DNA of 64,000 nucleotides, from positions 9,163,580 through 9,227,579 of the forward strand of contig OY720344.1 in assembly GCA_963082975.1 (NCBI GenBank), written 5' to 3'. Below, one piece after another: positions 12,101 through 26,975 of the stretch. The translations under genes were made by a program, and so were the position numbers. Origin of the DNA: Labia minor (taxonomy: Eukaryota > Arthropoda > Insecta > Dermaptera > Spongiphoridae). The notes beneath the pieces are model-generated. The model had not been told where the DNA came from. It did not search any database and worked only from the letters and a program-made list of their open reading frames with translations. Position 1 is the first letter of the stretch; the number at the start of each line of letters is the position of its first letter.

Positions 12101-15100
12101 TCTCTTCTAGTTTACGAGAAATTAAATATATATTTTCACATTATTATAAAGATAAACAACTTCTTTTTAAAATTTTTTTGCATTAAATCTAATTCATTAA
12201 AATGAATGTGTTAACTGAATTAATAATTCACATTAATTGGGTTAAAAGTAGTGTATGCCTGGTTTGATTTTAGGATTTCATTTTATTTATTTTCAGAAAT
12301 ATTTGAAATATATCTATTCAAAATTAGGAAAGTGTTTAATCGATATAAAATAAAATATATTTCCATAAATTTAGAATTTTCTCATCTTGTAATATATATC
12401 TTCTTCTTAAGGTGCCGTCTCCCTTTCGGAGTTTGGCTATCATCATGTCTAGGATAGCCTTAGAAGCTGCCCAGCCATGATAATTTTTCTTGGGAATGTT
12501 AATGCGGTGGTTTCCCGTTGCCTTCCGAATGTATAGAACCAGAAACTGACAGTTCCTGGAATTTTATTAGAAAAAGTTGGAATCGAACGCCGACTTCTTG
12601 TGTAGAAAATTCCTATTCTACACTCTCGGCTAGCTGCCTTCTATGTATTTATTATATATATATATTTATATACAATAGTATATGTCTTGAATATAATGGA
12701 TATTAGTTTCCAATTATACAATAGATTTTAGGGAGATTATAGAATATTAATTTGTTTAAATTATTTTGAGTTAAAAATATCACCGCTCAAAAAAATGAAA
12801 CGAATAAATTTAACAATAATTATATCAATATTTTTAAAATATCTAAACTATTAATGTCCTCAAAAAAACTAGGTAAAAATAAATATCTAACTAAAAAATC
12901 GAAAATGAAAAAGAATTGGTTCATAAGGTCTGTTAATTTAACCGTTAGTATATTCAATTTTAATTAATGAAATAACTTACAAAGTTAACTAAATTTAATT
13001 ATAATTAGGAAAATATAATTGAGTTACTTTACAAAAGATCATTCTCATGATATTTATACTTTTTCCTGGAATATAGTTTAAAAGAAAGAGAATTTAAATG
13101 CATGGTTAACTAAGCAAAATATATTTTTAAATTAAATTTATGTCATATTTGATATACATGTTGCTATATGTATTTATGTCAAATATGGATCGATAATAAT
13201 CGAATCATTCAAATAAAAGTGAATGAATTAGATGAAATTAGTAAAATATTTATTTATTTAATATAATTATTGTTCACAGGAATATTTACGCTCGAGTGAT
13301 GAGGTCTCTATTTATAGTCTTATTTAGTACCAGTAGTTGACCACTGTACCAATAATTGACCATTTGACAGATTTTATATCAAAATAAAAACAAAGACTGA
13401 CTTTGGTATGACCTACGCAAGGACAACGCCTATCAAGCCGGTTATATCAATGAGGTGCCCTATGATCAGTAGAACGGGTCCTATCAAACTTTACCTTGAT
13501 TTTCTTGATCGGAAGAGCTACTTTTTATCAAGTAGCTTCCCAATGTTGATCCAGGAGGCTGGGTTGACTCCATCCCATAGACCCAAGCTAGAGAAATTCA
13601 CTTGCCAGACCCGCGACTTGAACCTCGGACCACGAGAATGTGAGCCAGCTTCGCTACCTCTAACCATGTGGCGCCCTATATTTATCAAAATAAGCTTTTT
13701 AATTTCACTGTTTCATTGTTAAGCAATCCAGAAGAGGCTCTTTTTGATATTTAACGATATCTCATGCTTAATTTGAAATTAAAAAGCTTATTTTGATAAA
13801 AAATATATCAAATGGTCAACTACTGGTACGTTTATCCTAATTCTTTTTTTTCAACATTTGTTATTTTTTATTTATTTAATGGTTATTATAAATATTGTGA
13901 ATTCTTCATAAGAAATAAATCTTGGAAGATCATTGTGCGGTAAGTAAGTGATTTAGACGATCTTTTCATTAAATAATTACATTTGAAAGATATAATTTTT
14001 GAAAAAGAATAAGCTATTGGTGGTATATGGTTGATATTTTATTAAATTGAAAAAAATATCAAATTTTAGTTTTTGTTTCATTAAAATTCCCCAAAAAATG
14101 TTATTCTAAAGAGAAGGAATGGGAAGTCTGTTTATTCAATTTATATTGTGATAGAATATAAGTCAAATTTATTTTTGACATTTTTTAAAAAATTTGCAAG
14201 AATAGTAATTTACCAATTATTTGGATTAAATAAACCAATGAACTTTAATTTATTTTTTTCTAATAATTTTTAATTTTTCGATTATATAACAAATTATTAT
14301 GAATTAAAAATTATCTATGTTTTGTGAATATTAAAAAAGACAAAATAGAAACGTGTTTTGGAATTTAATTGACAAGTAATCGTGCAGGAATGATGGAATC
14401 GTGAGGAGGAGTCCTGAGAATAACATTTGCCTTCATTTCTTTCCCTACCAAGCTTATGCAATTGGATAGTGTGTAATGATTATTTTACATTAGTTTAATA
14501 TTCTTATTATTTATTAATAAATCAAAAAGGAATATATGGAAATAAAAAATTAATTTTATTATAAAAACAAAAATCATTCATTCTTCTATTTTTTGTAGCT
14601 CTATATAGGTATTGTTATAATTTTTAATTTTTAAAATACAAAAAAATTAATATAATTATATCGATGAAATCATTTCAAAAAAAAATAATACTAAAAGAAA
14701 CGATGCCTATGTTTATTAACCAAACTGCGCAATCATTATTATTTAAGAGTGAAAGAACTGATAAGTATATTGATAAATAAAATGCAGGAAAACACAATCG
14801 CTTATTAAATACCCAGTTCATATTCAAATAATTAAATTTTAGTGTAATTTAGAAGTGATCCTTAAATATTGCATAAGGAAAATTTCTTTGAAATTAAAAA
14901 AGGAATCCACTGGTAAAGTTTTATCCAAATCCATGACACCTTAATTAATATATACTATTACTCTACTTTGTTATTAATATGAATATTGACATATAAAAAG
15001 AATTAAAAATTATTAGAATAAATTTAAAAAAACTTATCGATAAAACCGAAATTATCTGTTTTTTAATTTATTATGTTTCTAAATCATTCTTATTGAAATT

Positions 15101-18100
15101 ATATATTAAATAAATAATATATTATTTATTTTATTGGAAAAAATAATAGTTTAGAACACTGTGTTGTTCCTTTACATGAGGCAGTAATTTTATTATAATA
15201 ATTCATATTCTTTCATAATTAAAAAATCACTAAGTAACTATAATATATTGTGTAGGCTTGATTTCATAATATAATCCCAGAAAGAGAATTAAATATAAAA
15301 AATAATGTCTGACTGATCAATAAATTTTATTCTAATTGATTAATGACTTAATATTTTATTTTATTAATTATAATTTTTTTTTTTTTTTAATAAAATGTAA
15401 TTGATTTTTCCATTTTTTTTTGTCATAATTATTCCAATTTATTTCACTTTAAATAAATTATAAAATTGTTTGAACCACAATTAAACACATAATATGATTA
15501 TAATTTCAAAGGATTCCTTTTCACTCTTGATGTGTGTCAGAATTAAAATTTAATAAATTTAGTATATAATATCGTAAAATAATTAATTATTATCTCGTCA
15601 GATTGCGATCACGAAAATTTACGATGCCGAGAGTTTGATGTTTTTATACTTTTTGAAGGCTCTCTCTCTCTCTCTGAGTGTGTGTGTGTAGACAAGATTA
15701 CGCAAAAACGGTTTGAGCTAGAATCATGAAATTTGGTACAGGGGCATTATTCAAAATTCGTAGTTTTCTATAACTTTTGAGAAATATAGCTCAACCGGAA
15801 GTGGGTTTTGATTTTTTTTCCTCTAAAGTGACCGTAAAAATAAAGATATATGTTTGATAGTTTTTCACATTATTAAAAATTGTATAAAACTGCTATATAT
15901 AGAATTTCAGCTTGATTGAATCACTGAGAGTACCGGAATTAATTTTCTAACACTACTGCAAATCACGCGCCAGCACGTGACATGGTGCCATCAATAAAGA
16001 GCCAAACACGCGCTGGTTGAATAAATATTATTTATTAATTTTAATTTATAATTTATAATTATTGAAATTTAATTTAAATAATTATAATTTATAACGAGGG
16101 TTCAGTATTTAGAAGTACATACCAATGTGAAAAGACATTTTCGAAAATGAAGTATACACAATCGCAATACAGATCATTATTAACAAATGACCATTTGCAA
16201 ACAACTTTAATTATAGGAAGTACTAACTTTGTACCCAATTATGATATAATATCTCCAAAAAAAACAATTACATTCATCTCATTAATACAAATTTTATTAT
16301 TTAATTAATTAATTAATTTATAAAATTTATTTTTTATTAGATTCTTCGTTAGGACAGTAAAATAAATATTCTAACATCTGTGGATCTCCCAGATCTTTGA
16401 AATTTTTATATTTGCGCTTTCCTAAAAAAGTTTGCTAACGACTGTTCTAAATTGACCGTAAAAATAAAGATATATGTTTGATAATTTTCCACATGATTAA
16501 AAATTGTATAAAACTGCTATATATAGAATCGCTGAAAGTACCGGAATTAATTTTTTAAACTTTTTAACACGCTGACTGTCAATCACGCACCAGCACTTGA
16601 CTTGGTGTCATCAACAAAAAACCAAATACGCGAAATAATTTTTTAAATTTTTAAATTTTGACTTAAAAATGAAGGTAAAGGTTTATATTTAAATTTAGTA
16701 TATGTTAATTAATTAATTAATCCAATTTAATTATACTATAAAATTTAAATTATAAAAAAATAATATTATAAATAATATAATAATATTATAAAAATTAAAT
16801 TATAAAATTTAATTAATTAAATTTAATTTAAATATAATATATGTTAATTAATCCAATTTAAATTTGCGATATAGTCCATTGGAGACACTCCAGATTTTTT
16901 TTTTACTATCATTTACATCTAATTGTAAGAACATTTAATAATCAAAGTTAAATTATTGAATCGAACATTCATAACGTCGAACTGAGAATGAAAATCCAAA
17001 TTTTAATTTCATATATACCGATAAAAATATTTTTTTGAATTAAGTCTTTGTTAGTGACTGACCTCTTTCCATCTCAGAACAAACTAAAAATATTACACTA
17101 ATGAAATTTCAGAGTTAATAAGGGATTTATAAATTAAAAGAATAACCGCTCTTGTTTCATTTTTTTCTCAATGACGACACTAATGGTTCATATAATTTAT
17201 TAATAATTTCCTATTATCTGTAATATATATATCAAGCATGTTAAAGATAGGGCCTGTGAGTTATTTATGACCCGCGATATCTATTCATTTCAATAAGAGC
17301 ATATTAAATTTACATTTTTATTTTTATGGAATATTATTTTTACCATACTATCGCGTTTGCAAGAATATTTTAAAAATTGCTAATTCAAATAAATTAAATG
17401 AAACTAACCAGTATAAAAAATTAATGAATTACTCGTTTATTCCAAAATTGTTCAACATAAATTCTTTATAAATTAATATAAACACATTTACTGATAAATA
17501 AGTATATTGATTATTTCAAAAATTTTTCTTAGATTTAGCCTTTATTCATTCTCTAAAGCGGAAAGGGTCCTAATATGGGTTACTTTTTTACTATCTCGCC
17601 AGAGATACTATTGCGATCACGAAAAATTTCGATGTTGAGATTTTAATGGTTTTATACGTTTTGAAGGTCCCTGAATCATTTTCACTAAGGTTGAGAAAAA
17701 TGTCTGTGCGTGTATATGTGTGTATGAATGTAGACAATATTACGCAAAAACGGTTTGAGCTAGAATCATGAAATTTGGTATACGGGCATTATTCAAAATT
17801 CGTAGTTTTCTATCAACTTTTGAGAAATGTAGCTCAACCGGAAGAGGGTCATTACCTACAACGTTTTGATTTTTTTTCCTCTAAACTGACCGTAAAAAAT
17901 AAAGATATATGTTTGATAATTTTTCACATGATTAAAAATTGTATCAAACTGCTATATATAAAATTTCAGCTTGATTGAATCGCTGAAAGTACCAGAATTA
18001 ATTTTTTAAAACTGCAAATCCACGCGCCAATAAGTGACGTGGTACCAATAAAAAACCAAACATGCGCTAGTTTAATAAATATTATTTATTGTTTAAAATT

Positions 18101-21100
18101 TTTTTTATTTAAATTTCTAAAAAAGTCATGAAAATAGGAAATATTTCTCAATAGAATACGTTAATTATGTTTCGGAACAAAAATTCCATAGAAATATAGA
18201 ATCTTTTATTTCCCCAGAGTCTTCTTTGGACCAGCGAAAGCATTGAGATTTCTCCTATTAGGATTTTTGTTGAATCTCTATCTATCTGGGCACTTCATAA
18301 AATATAATAATTAAGTTAATCTTGGATAGTGGGAACTACATTATTTCATTATTATTATTTGAACATCGAGGCACCTAAGCTACTAAGGCCATTTAAATCT
18401 CATTTATCCCCAAGCAATCCTTACAGGGAGAATTTCATCTTCTTCGCAGGGGTACAGCCAGGCAATCAGGATATTACTGAATCCTGACCGATTCCATTGT
18501 CTAAGACTCAACGCTCCCCGAGCAGATCACTTGGAAAGAATGATTTTTCCATTTAAACCAAAAACAATCTATGAAATAAATAACCAACCAATAAACACAA
18601 AAAACAATAAATAAATAAATATTTGAATAAATAATAAAAAAATATCACCGCTCAAAAAGGTACTGTAAAGGGGTCCCCATTGAACATGATTAGAATATAA
18701 TAATAAAAATAACAATAAACTATGCAAAAAATCATAACAACAAAAACAACAATTTATATTTACAAATAAATAATAAATAAATAAATAAATACTATATTTT
18801 ATATAACAATCTAATCCTATGCAGAAACCTAAACAAATTCTCAAAATTTTCAATCTTTCCCAAAAGATCTCTGATATTCAAATTTTCAATTTAACACGAC
18901 TTTGTTGCAGATGCGTAAGATGGACATTCGACAAGAACATGATCCACTGTGATTCTCATTAAACTGAACAAACAATTTCTAATAAATATAATTGTAAAGA
19001 GAAGTGGGTAGCGAACCTGCCTCACATTCACATGGTCCCGGGTTTAAGTACAGGCCTGGCAAGGGAATTTTCCTAGCTGGGGTCTATGGGACGGAGTCAA
19101 CCCAGCCTCCGGGAACAACATTGGGGAAAAGCTACTTGATAGCGCCTCCGTTCAAGAAAATCAAGGTAAAGGTTGAGAAGACCCGTTCTATACTGATCAT
19201 AGGACACCTCACTGATATAACCGGCTTTGTTCTTGCGTAGGACGTACAAAGTCAGAGGTTTTTTTTTTATAATTATAAAAAAAGTTACATGAATCTTTGC
19301 AGATTATTTTGTGAAAAGTGATTAGAAATATTTATTTACCATTTGGCAACAAATCATGCTTATCGCTCGCCTCATTAATTGGGAAAAAAGATGATTTGTT
19401 GTTACCTTGCAAGAGTTGATCCAGAGAAATCATTGGATAGGAAATCTACATGGAAGTTAGGTGATACAGGGGCTGCATAGGGTTGTAGGGTTAGGTCATC
19501 TTCCTATATATTTAATCATCGTATGATACTTTCATTCAATTTTTTTTCATTCATGAATTAATTGACCTAAATCGAAAAACCTTTTTTTTTATATAATTAT
19601 AATAGGATGTTATAAATAAACCCTGACACACCTTTCAACGACATTGCAATTAAGAATAAAATAAAAAAAATCGATTGAATTTTATTCTATCAAGCAAGCT
19701 ATTCAATGAAATTCTCCTCTACAAGCTTAACATGGTTTTTCTTTCTTCATCTCTACCTTGGTAACACTTGCATGATATTTGTTATGAAATCATCTTAACC
19801 TTCACAACTCAAATGATATCAAATTCTAATTTAAAAATGCATACATGGCAAAATAGACTTTATGTATCCTTATTGTTCATATTACAACATACACTCAACA
19901 TCCCTTCTAATTTTTATTAATACAATTAAATTGCAAATAAATAAAGCATAATTATAATATATATGGTATACTTATATATATATATATATATATAAATCTA
20001 ATGAAATACTAATCAGATATGAGCTTAGTAAAGAGGGGGACTTCTTTCAAATTTCTTTGAATTTAAAAAAATTAGCTGGAGTGTCTCCACTCGACTATCT
20101 CGCAATTTGTATTGGATTAAATAACATAATATATTATATTTAAATTAAATTTAATTAATTATAAATTAAAATTAATAAATAGTATTTATTAAACCAGCGC
20201 ATGTTTGGCTCTTTGTTGATGGCACCACGTCACGTGTGAGATTTGCAGTGTTAAAAAATTAATTCCGGTACTTTCAGCGATTAAATCAAGCTGAAATTTT
20301 ATATATAGCAGTTTTATACAATTTTTAATCATGTGAAAAACTATCAAACCTATATCTTTATTTTTACGGTCACTTTAGAGGAAAAAATGAAAACGTGGTA
20401 GGTAATGACCCTCTTCCGAATGAGCTACATTTCTCAAAAGTTGATAGAAAACTACGAATTTTGAATAATGTCCCCGAATACCAAATTTCATTATTCTAGC
20501 TCAAACCGATTTTACACAATCTTGTCTACATACACATACACACACACAGACATTAGTGAAAATGATTCAGGAACCTTCAAAACTTATAAAAACATCAAAA
20601 TCTCAACTGCGAAATTTTTCGTGATCGCAATACTATCTCTGGCGAGATAGTAAAAACAATATCTATGTATATATTTTTTTAAGTCAAAAAGCTTGTTTTC
20701 CTATTGGCCTAGAATAGATTTCAAGAAAAATTTATAAATTTTAAAATAAATATGAAAGTAATTTTATATTAATTTCTAGTTTACGATAATTTTTTTTTTA
20801 AATTTTACAGATTAGCTGGTTAAGAACGTCGAAATGTGCATCCATCAAGTAACGTTTTATTGATTAGTTCACTAATTATTCACTTATTCACTAATTTTCG
20901 GTTTTTTCGGTTCATTTTGGATATAGGAAAATTATTAAATTAATTATTTTTTTAATTTTCCTATATCCAAATCAAACTGAAAATAAAAACATAAAAAATT
21001 AGTGAAGCCCTCCACTGGCAAATAAATATGGTAGCTAAATAAAATTTATATGCAAATTTTAATAATTTTTATCTCGTAAAGAAGTAGATATCGTTAAATA

Positions 21101-24100
21101 TTGCATAAGGAAAGTTTCTTTGCAATTAAAAAAGGGAATCCGCTGGTAAAGTTTCATCCAAATCCCTAAAGCTTCCGGTTTTGTAAACAATTACCAACTT
21201 ATTAAAAAACTACTATGATATACACATCTTTATTATGAAACTCTTATCAAATATACAAAAACATTTTAAAGGTGAGAGGTATTTAAATTTTAACATTTAG
21301 ATAAGCGTTATTGATTTAAAAATAATCATTTTTCCATTATAATTTAAGATAATTTATTAGAAAAACTTAGTCAAAAATTGAAGAGAGAAAGGAAATCGAC
21401 GAAAATCATGATAACGGTGAGACATCAACTCAACAGGTGGCAAATGACATAAAGGAAAGTTTTTATTCTAATCTAATCGATGATGACAGGGAATATTAAG
21501 AAAAAAGTGAGAGGAATTAAATATAAAAACGCATTTAAAAGATATTATATAAGTAAACATCAACTTACTTGAATAAAGTTTGTAGTACTTCGTTCATCTT
21601 CAGGTTTGAGTTTAGGAATTCGCTTTCGCCAACCGGTCTGACCATTTTCCTGGAGAGCGGCTCGTCTAAACAAAGAAAGAGAAAACAAATTAATAATAAT
21701 AATAATAAAATATTATTTATATATATGTGAACATTAATAATAAATAATATTTATGATTTGAATTTGAATTTATTTAAAAAATTTTTATCCAATTTTCATT
21801 TCGTTTTTAATTGAAATAAATATAGTCGAATATTAATATTGTATTCGAGGCTGTCAAAATGGCGGATTTCACCTTTCACCTGTCAAAATTAAATGATTAA
21901 TATTTAATAAAGAATAACAATACTATTAACAATAACTCTATATATTTCATATTAACTATTTGAATATAATTTTTAAACAATTCTAATTATGAAAAATGAA
22001 TTTGAAATCTAAAAATTAATTATTCTTTTTACTTTTATTAGAATAGAAATCTATTTTATTAAAAATGGGGTTGTTTAATTAATTTGTTATTTTGGGTTTA
22101 TTCATCTATTGGATAATTTATAAAATTTTCAGTAAATTTTTTAAAACTGCAAAAAAAAAATCGATTAGAGGAGATGTTTTCCATCCTCTAAGAATATAAT
22201 ATACGAGGAATATGTCGTGTTTTCTAACATTATATCTCAAAAACTAAGCCTTTTGGCGGGGGAAAAGCATTGGAGACGAAAGAAGTCACCTAACCGATCA
22301 TTTGAAGTGTTTCTAACCTTAGTTATAAGCGAACCGTCGTGTAAGGAGGATTTGTTTGGTCCACCATTTTGAAGATCAACATACTTATGCGAAATTTCAT
22401 CACATCTATTTCAAAGGCTCATAATTTTTTTTGCAATTTTTGCAAGTATAGTTTATTCTACGTTTTTGAACATTCTTTAAAATTCGGGTTTACTTTATAG
22501 GATTTAAAATTTGAAAGTCTTTTGAACTTTGTAGCACTATATATATATATTGAATATAAAATTGCACAATTTTCGATCTCTAATATTATTACTAATATTC
22601 TAATTTCCTTTATTAAGAATCTCTGTACAGCAGTGTTTCCCAACCTTTTTTATGCCATGCCCCACCTAAGGTCTTCAAAAATTCTAATGCCCCTATGTAA
22701 CATATACATGATTTTTAATATTAAAAAGGGTTAAACTCGTGTCGAGTTCATTTTTGAATTGTCCCCCGTTACAATCAAATTGCCCCATGTGGGGCGTGGG
22801 TCTCACGTTGGGAAACACTGAGAGGGGGGGGGTCTCTTAGAAACTTCTATGAAATGTCTTACTCTTAAATTAAGAGTTTTGCTGATCAAAAATTGCATGT
22901 TATTAATAAATACACAGATTATTAAACATTATTACAAGAATATTAACCTCTAATATTCATCCAATTCATTCTATAAAGTGCTACAAATTTCAAAAGGTAA
23001 TTTTTAATTTAAAAATATGCTTAATATTTTTGAGCATAGAACTCATATCTTTTAAACAGTCAATACTGGTATGCTAAGAGATAATCTATTGACCTCTCAT
23101 TTAATAATAAATTAATTAAACTCACATTATCTAATTTTCTATAATTAGATTGTAATATATTTTTTTAGTGATTATATTAATTTTTCTTATCTTGAAATTG
23201 ATTAAATAAAATCGTACCTTTCGGCAATGCTGACTCCACTCATGGTTTCGGTTTCGGGGGCGAGGGGTTGCGTTTGGCTTCGGCGTAAGCCTAAGGACCA
23301 ACTGTCCTCATTAATTTCCACCTCGACATTCGCAGAGGCAGCTTTAAACTGTTGCCGTACACTCGAATGACTCTGACTTTTGCTCACCAATGGACATCTA
23401 AAAAACAAACGAATACTTTATTTAGATATTGAATTTCATATTTTCTTTGACATTTTATTATTTAATTATTTAATTAATTAAAATCAAAATTTTGAAAAAT
23501 AATCTTGACAAATAGTTTGGAAGACAGATAAATATTTTTATTTTTCAATATAAATTTTATTTATTTATATATGTATGTTGTTGTATAAAATTTTAAATAA
23601 ATAAAATTAACATGAGATGAATATCTTTAAAAAAAAAAAGTGTGCACTTTTGTACGATTCATTTGTATTTTTATGTGTGAAATTTTCATTTTCTTCTAAT
23701 AAGATTGGCCCAAGAAACATAAAATATTGTTTACAAGTTCAATAAGCTATTTCATCAGATAAAATATCAATTGATATTGAACAAATCGATTATCGACCTC
23801 TACTTTAAATAGAAATAAAATAGAAAAGATAAAAAATAAATGAATATTAATTAATAATTCAAAAATTAAGAATTGTGAAATTAAATTTTAAATACAAAAA
23901 AAAAAAATAATAATAATTTCTATGTAAATATATTCCCAAAGAAATTTCACACTTATTTCAATCCATTTTTATCTTACTTTCGCTCTCGCAGAGTATATAA
24001 TTGTTCATTCGCGTCCAATTCACCAACTATTCAATAATTTTTATGGTCTGATTTTTATGAAATAATAATTTTCCTAAATCATCGAAAATCTCCATTTTGC

Positions 24101-26936
24101 ATGTCTATATATAGACATAAAAAGAAAGATAAATTAAAGAGCGTATGAAAACAAATCAAATCATAATTATTAAGGGAATTTTTATTAAAAGACCACATTA
24201 TTTGTATAAAATTATTTATTAAATTAAAATTTAATAAATAATTTAAATTAAAATTTAATAAATAATTTAAATTTAATAAATAATTTTATACAAATAATGT
24301 GGTCTTTTAATAAAAATTCCCTTAATAATTATCAAAATAACCACAAAAGCTTTAATAAATAAATCAAATCATATTCAAATGTATTTTTAGACTAAATAAA
24401 GTGGAAGCTAAGAATTTTTATAAGAAACTTTTAAAAATTAATAATTTCTGCAGTTATTGAATGGATATTGATAAAATTTATAGCCTATGAACAGACATGA
24501 AAAATTCTAAAGTCACTTTTGGATTCTCGAGATCATGAAACACGAAGATATGCAAAAAAATTTAAATTCTGAGCAATGTGCAGACAAAAATCTTTTTTTT
24601 TATTTATAGATTTATATCACAAGTGTTTTATAAATAGATAAATTTAAATTTTTAAATCATGCTCCACATAATATTTTATTAAAGTTTATTAAAGTTTCTA
24701 ATCAATAAACGCAATAACTAAAAATAGGATACGATGATCCCATACATTTCAATTTCAACATAAAATAATGAATTTTAACATACTATTATACAAAGGATAC
24801 CTGAATAATGGAGTTAACCATCCAAGAATTATAATAAATACATAAAAAATAGGATTATTTTAAAAATTATTATGTGTATTATAAATCATTTATTTATTTT
24901 ATATATGAAACCTAATTGCTGATTTATAAACTGAATTTCATAAGAATTCAATAAATTTTGAATGTATTTTTGTTTTGTGTTGTATTTTTTTGGAGAAGCC
25001 AATTTATTTTTTAATAAATTTTCCTTTATAGATTTTATGAATTTAAAAAAAAGATTAAAAGTAATTTCTGGATACCAAATTCCACCATATGGAGGAAAAA
25101 AACTCTCTTATAAAGTCATCTTTTAAATAATTTTTATGTTGAATCTTAACCAAATGAATATTACATATCTTATAAAAATTCATCCCCATGAATAGATTCA
25201 TTAATTTATGCTCAATACCAATTCAATAGAATAATAAATTAAAATATTCTATGAAGAAATGTAGAGCAATTTTATGGTTTATTATTTTTAATTTTATAAA
25301 TTAATATTTATGACTATCTATCACCATATATAAATAAAACATAAATAAAATAATTTTTTTTTATTTTCCTTCTCATATTCAATTTATATTTATATGAAAA
25401 AAATCGAAATAAAAATATTTTTTTTTATAAATTTATGTATCCTCAAATGAAGAGAACGCCTGAATTTAGGCAACCAAAACATCTTTTGAGATCAGTAAGC
25501 TTTCCAAGGACAACTTGACACGTGAAAATATTTTCTTATTTTGATTTTAATGAATCGATCGGAAGAAAAAAGAAAAGAAATTTCTTTTATCAACATTTAA
25601 ATAAATCACTTCAGATCGATTGGACATTTTTAAAGAAGCTAATGGATTATTATATTATTATACTCGTATTTCTAAAAGTGATACATTGTTTTATGTTAGA
25701 AAAAAAAATTTATTAATCTCAATCTTACAAGTAAAATTAACTTATTTTTTTTATTTTAAAATTTAACTGTTTTTGATTATAATTTATCTTTTCATACACA
25801 TTATAGAACTTTATAAAAAAGAAATTTTACATTAACTAAAATTAAAAAAGAAAATTAAAATCAAATATGATTGGTGATTTTGAATAAATATAAATAAAGC
25901 ATAGAAGAATAAGAATTAATATAGGTCATTTTTATATCACATCTATCCAAGATTTTACCTGATTATTTTATTTATTAATCTAACAAATTGTATTAAAATT
26001 AATAATAATTTAATATAATAACTATAGATTTCTTATATTTCTTATATAGAAATAATTCTATTAGAAACATGATATCGATTTTATTTCCTATCACTTAAAA
26101 AGATAGATTGACCAAGAAGACTCATCAATTAGCAAATAGAAAAAAAATATCCGGCCACTTTGGATATAAAATGTCAAATGAACTTTGTCATTGATCAGAT
26201 TATTTAACAGGTAAGAGAGTGGATGAATATAATAGAAGAAGCATTAACCTTTGGAAATTAACGACTATCAAGAAAGGTCAAAAGTGCACACGCCCTTTTT
26301 GGACAAAAATAAAATTTCATATATACAGGGCTTTATAAATATAGGATATTTATAAATATATACTATTATATTTACTTATTTAACATTTGATAAATCAACC
26401 TAATGTAATAAAATGAACGCTCTATATAAGCAACTCATTTGAACCAATTTAAATAAAAAAGTTTCTTATTTGGAAAAGTTGCTAATAGGGAAAAAAAGGA
26501 GTGTAAAAATACATACTGTCTGGAGAATATTTTTCCTTATTTCTTTTAATAACTAAACTGGGTTTGAATAAATATAAATAACTATTCGAATTAACAAAAA
26601 TTATCTTCAATATTGGCAGCACAAAACACAAACATATTACAATAGCAGAAATGTTTACAATTTGAGGTTATGTTGTTGTGAACAGCAGTTAACTCAATTA
26701 TTTAGCTTAAAAAAAATAAGTTGCTTATACAGAACAGTTGAACTAAAAAAGTTGCTTGTATAGAGGTTGCTTATATAAAGCGTTCACTGTATCTGAAGAA
26801 AAACGTGATGCCTTACTGGCCATTACATGAAAAATTTAAAAATAGTATATTTTTTGATATTATCTACAAGTTTATTAGGAGTAAAAAAGAAAGTTGGCAT
26901 TTGATTTATCTGCTTTAGTAACGATATTCGAAAAAG

Positions 26937-26975
<39 letters not shown>

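Noticed and set aside
22458-22734. Overlapping frames on both strands near 22.5 kb
   Set aside because: AT-rich intron and the edge of a hAT-like MITE; no coding signal.
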